Source of the DNA: an uncultured bacterium
GTDB lineage: Bacteria > Patescibacteriota > Minisyncoccia > Phycocordibacterales > UBA9973
Direction: 5' to 3'
NCBI GenBank assembly: GCA_903862375.1
Contig: CAIOXR010000021.1
Location: 1 to 7,043, forward strand
DNA: 7,043 nt
Position numbers and translations under genes: made by a program. The notes under the pieces were generated by a model. It did no database searches. It was not told the origin of the DNA and was given only the letters and a program-made list of their open reading frames with translations. Below, piece after piece: positions 6,303 through 7,043 of the stretch (positions are counted from its first letter, which is position 1; every line of letters starts with the position of its first letter).

Positions 6303-7040
6303 ATGCACTCACTTAAAGATAAAATAATAATTGTCACAGGTGCAGCAAGAGGAATAGGTAGGTCTATTACACTTGAATGTATAAAATATGGGGCAATAGT
6401 TTTTGCTTTAGATATAAATAAATTAGATTTAGTTAAATTAAAGAATGAAATAAAAAATGATCAGATCAAGACTTATGTTGTTGATGTTTCAAAATATGAA
6501 GAAATAAATAATTTATTTTTAAATCTGAAAAAGGATAAAATTAATCCTGATTGTTTAGTAAATAATGCTGGTATATACTATGGGCAGTCAATTTTTAAAT
6601 ATAATAATTCTGAAATTGATAATATAATAAATATTAATGTAAAGTCAGCAATATATTTTTCGAAAATATTTGCAGCAACTAAAATAAAAAATAAAGAAAA
6701 AGGTGTGATATTAAATATATCTTCTGTATCTGGTCAGGATGGAAGTTCTGATGCTATATATGGGTTATCTAAATCTGCATTAATTGGTCTAACAAAATCA
6801 AATGCAATAAACTTTTCACCATATATAAGAGTAAATGCTATTGCACCAGGAATAGTAGATACACAAATGTTAAGAAAAGTCCCTAAAGATAGGGTAAATA
6901 ATTACAGAAAGTCAGAATTAATAAAAGATCATATTTTACCTATAGACGTAGCAAATACAGCTGTATTTCTATTATCTGATTTATCTAAGAATTATACAGG
7001 TGCAATTTTCGATATAAATAATGGTTGTTATTTAAGATAA
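6303..7040 (+). CDS. Classical short-chain dehydrogenase/reductase (FabG-like SDR)
   Basis: This is an NAD(P)-dependent oxidoreductase with an unknown substrate. The Rossmann motif TGAARGIG is at 12-19, D37 at the end of the second strand (ALDIN) suggests NAD(H) over NADP(H), DV is at 61-62, and NNAG at 87-90. The catalytic tetrad is complete: N112 (INV), S140 (NISS), Y153 and K157 (YGLSK). APGIVDT (181-187) and a C-terminal FLLSDLSKNYTGAIFDINNG follow, where the usual VDGG end reads INNG. At 245 residues it is a normal classical SDR. It may be a 3-oxoacyl-ACP reductase or a sugar or small-alcohol dehydrogenase; the sequence does not decide. It starts nine bases after gatB, with TATAAA (6295-6300) just before the ATG and no Shine-Dalgarno. 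Hand counts of four 60-base stretches give about 18% GC, against about 37% for four stretches of gatB, so it stands out in composition. Confidence 0.9.
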   Translation: MHSLKDKIIIVTGAARGIGRSITLECIKYGAIVFALDINKLDLVKLKNEIKNDQIKTYVVDVSKYEEINNLFLNLKKDKINPDCLVNNAGIYYGQSIFKYNNSEIDNIININVKSAIYFSKIFAATKIKNKEKGVILNISSVSGQDGSSDAIYGLSKSALIGLTKSNAINFSPYIRVNAIAPGIVDTQMLRKVPKDRVNNYRKSELIKDHILPIDVANTAVFLLSDLSKNYTGAIFDINNGCYLR

Positions 7041-7043
7041 ATA

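Noticed and set aside
1..7043. Use of an alternative genetic code (TGA as sense), since no gene here stops with TGA
   Set aside because: No in-frame TGA occurs within the six genes, and six TAA/TAG stops are unremarkable in AT-rich DNA; the window gives no evidence either way.
1..7043. CRISPR array, transposase, phage genes or a defence system
   Set aside because: No regularly spaced repeats and no such protein families are present; the hairpins near the tRNA have no associated mobile-element gene here.

Overview
The window is about 7 kb of AT-rich bacterial DNA. It carries six protein genes, all on the + strand, and one tRNA gene on the - strand. The pattern suggests a small-genome Candidate Phyla Radiation (Patescibacteria) bacterium, Parcubacteria-like. 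The reasons are low GC, very short gaps between genes, no Shine-Dalgarno sequence before any of the five visible protein starts, MurG and M23 peptidase sequence styles that I associate with that group, and a DUF2207-type gene. This placement is an inference from sequence style, since no database search was possible. The standard genetic code fits all reading frames; all six stops are TAA or TAG.

Left block (1-4540): murG (5' end cut by the window edge), gltX, a secreted coiled-coil M23 peptidase and a DUF2207-type gene follow one another with gaps of 14, 12 and 25 bases. murG makes lipid II for peptidoglycan, and the M23 protein probably cuts or remodels that wall outside the membrane. gltX charges tRNA with glutamate. 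The DUF2207-type gene encodes only the cytosolic part of what is normally a multi-pass membrane protein, with every membrane segment missing.

Middle (4541-4847): a bidirectional terminator lies inside a 24-bp-arm inverted repeat that runs into the 3' end of a - strand tRNA-Leu(UAA). Upstream of the tRNA, on its own strand, are a perfect 14-bp hairpin, the only strong Shine-Dalgarno sequence I found in the intergenic parts of the window, and a six-codon reading frame. This is the least explained part of the window.

Right block (4848-7040): gatB, a subunit of the tRNA-dependent amidotransferase, is followed nine bases later by a classical short-chain dehydrogenase/reductase (SDR). gltX and gatB together point to the indirect route to Gln-tRNA(Gln): a non-discriminating GluRS misacylates the tRNA and GatCAB amidates it. 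gatA and gatC are not in this window.

Four of the five visible gene starts have the string AGTATAA just upstream of the ATG. At two of them (M23 gene and gatB) the layout is exactly TATAGT, six bases, ATG. That fits a -10 box driving a leaderless or nearly leaderless mRNA. The most promising leads are the membrane-free DUF2207 protein, the leader of the tRNA-Leu gene, and this start-site motif.
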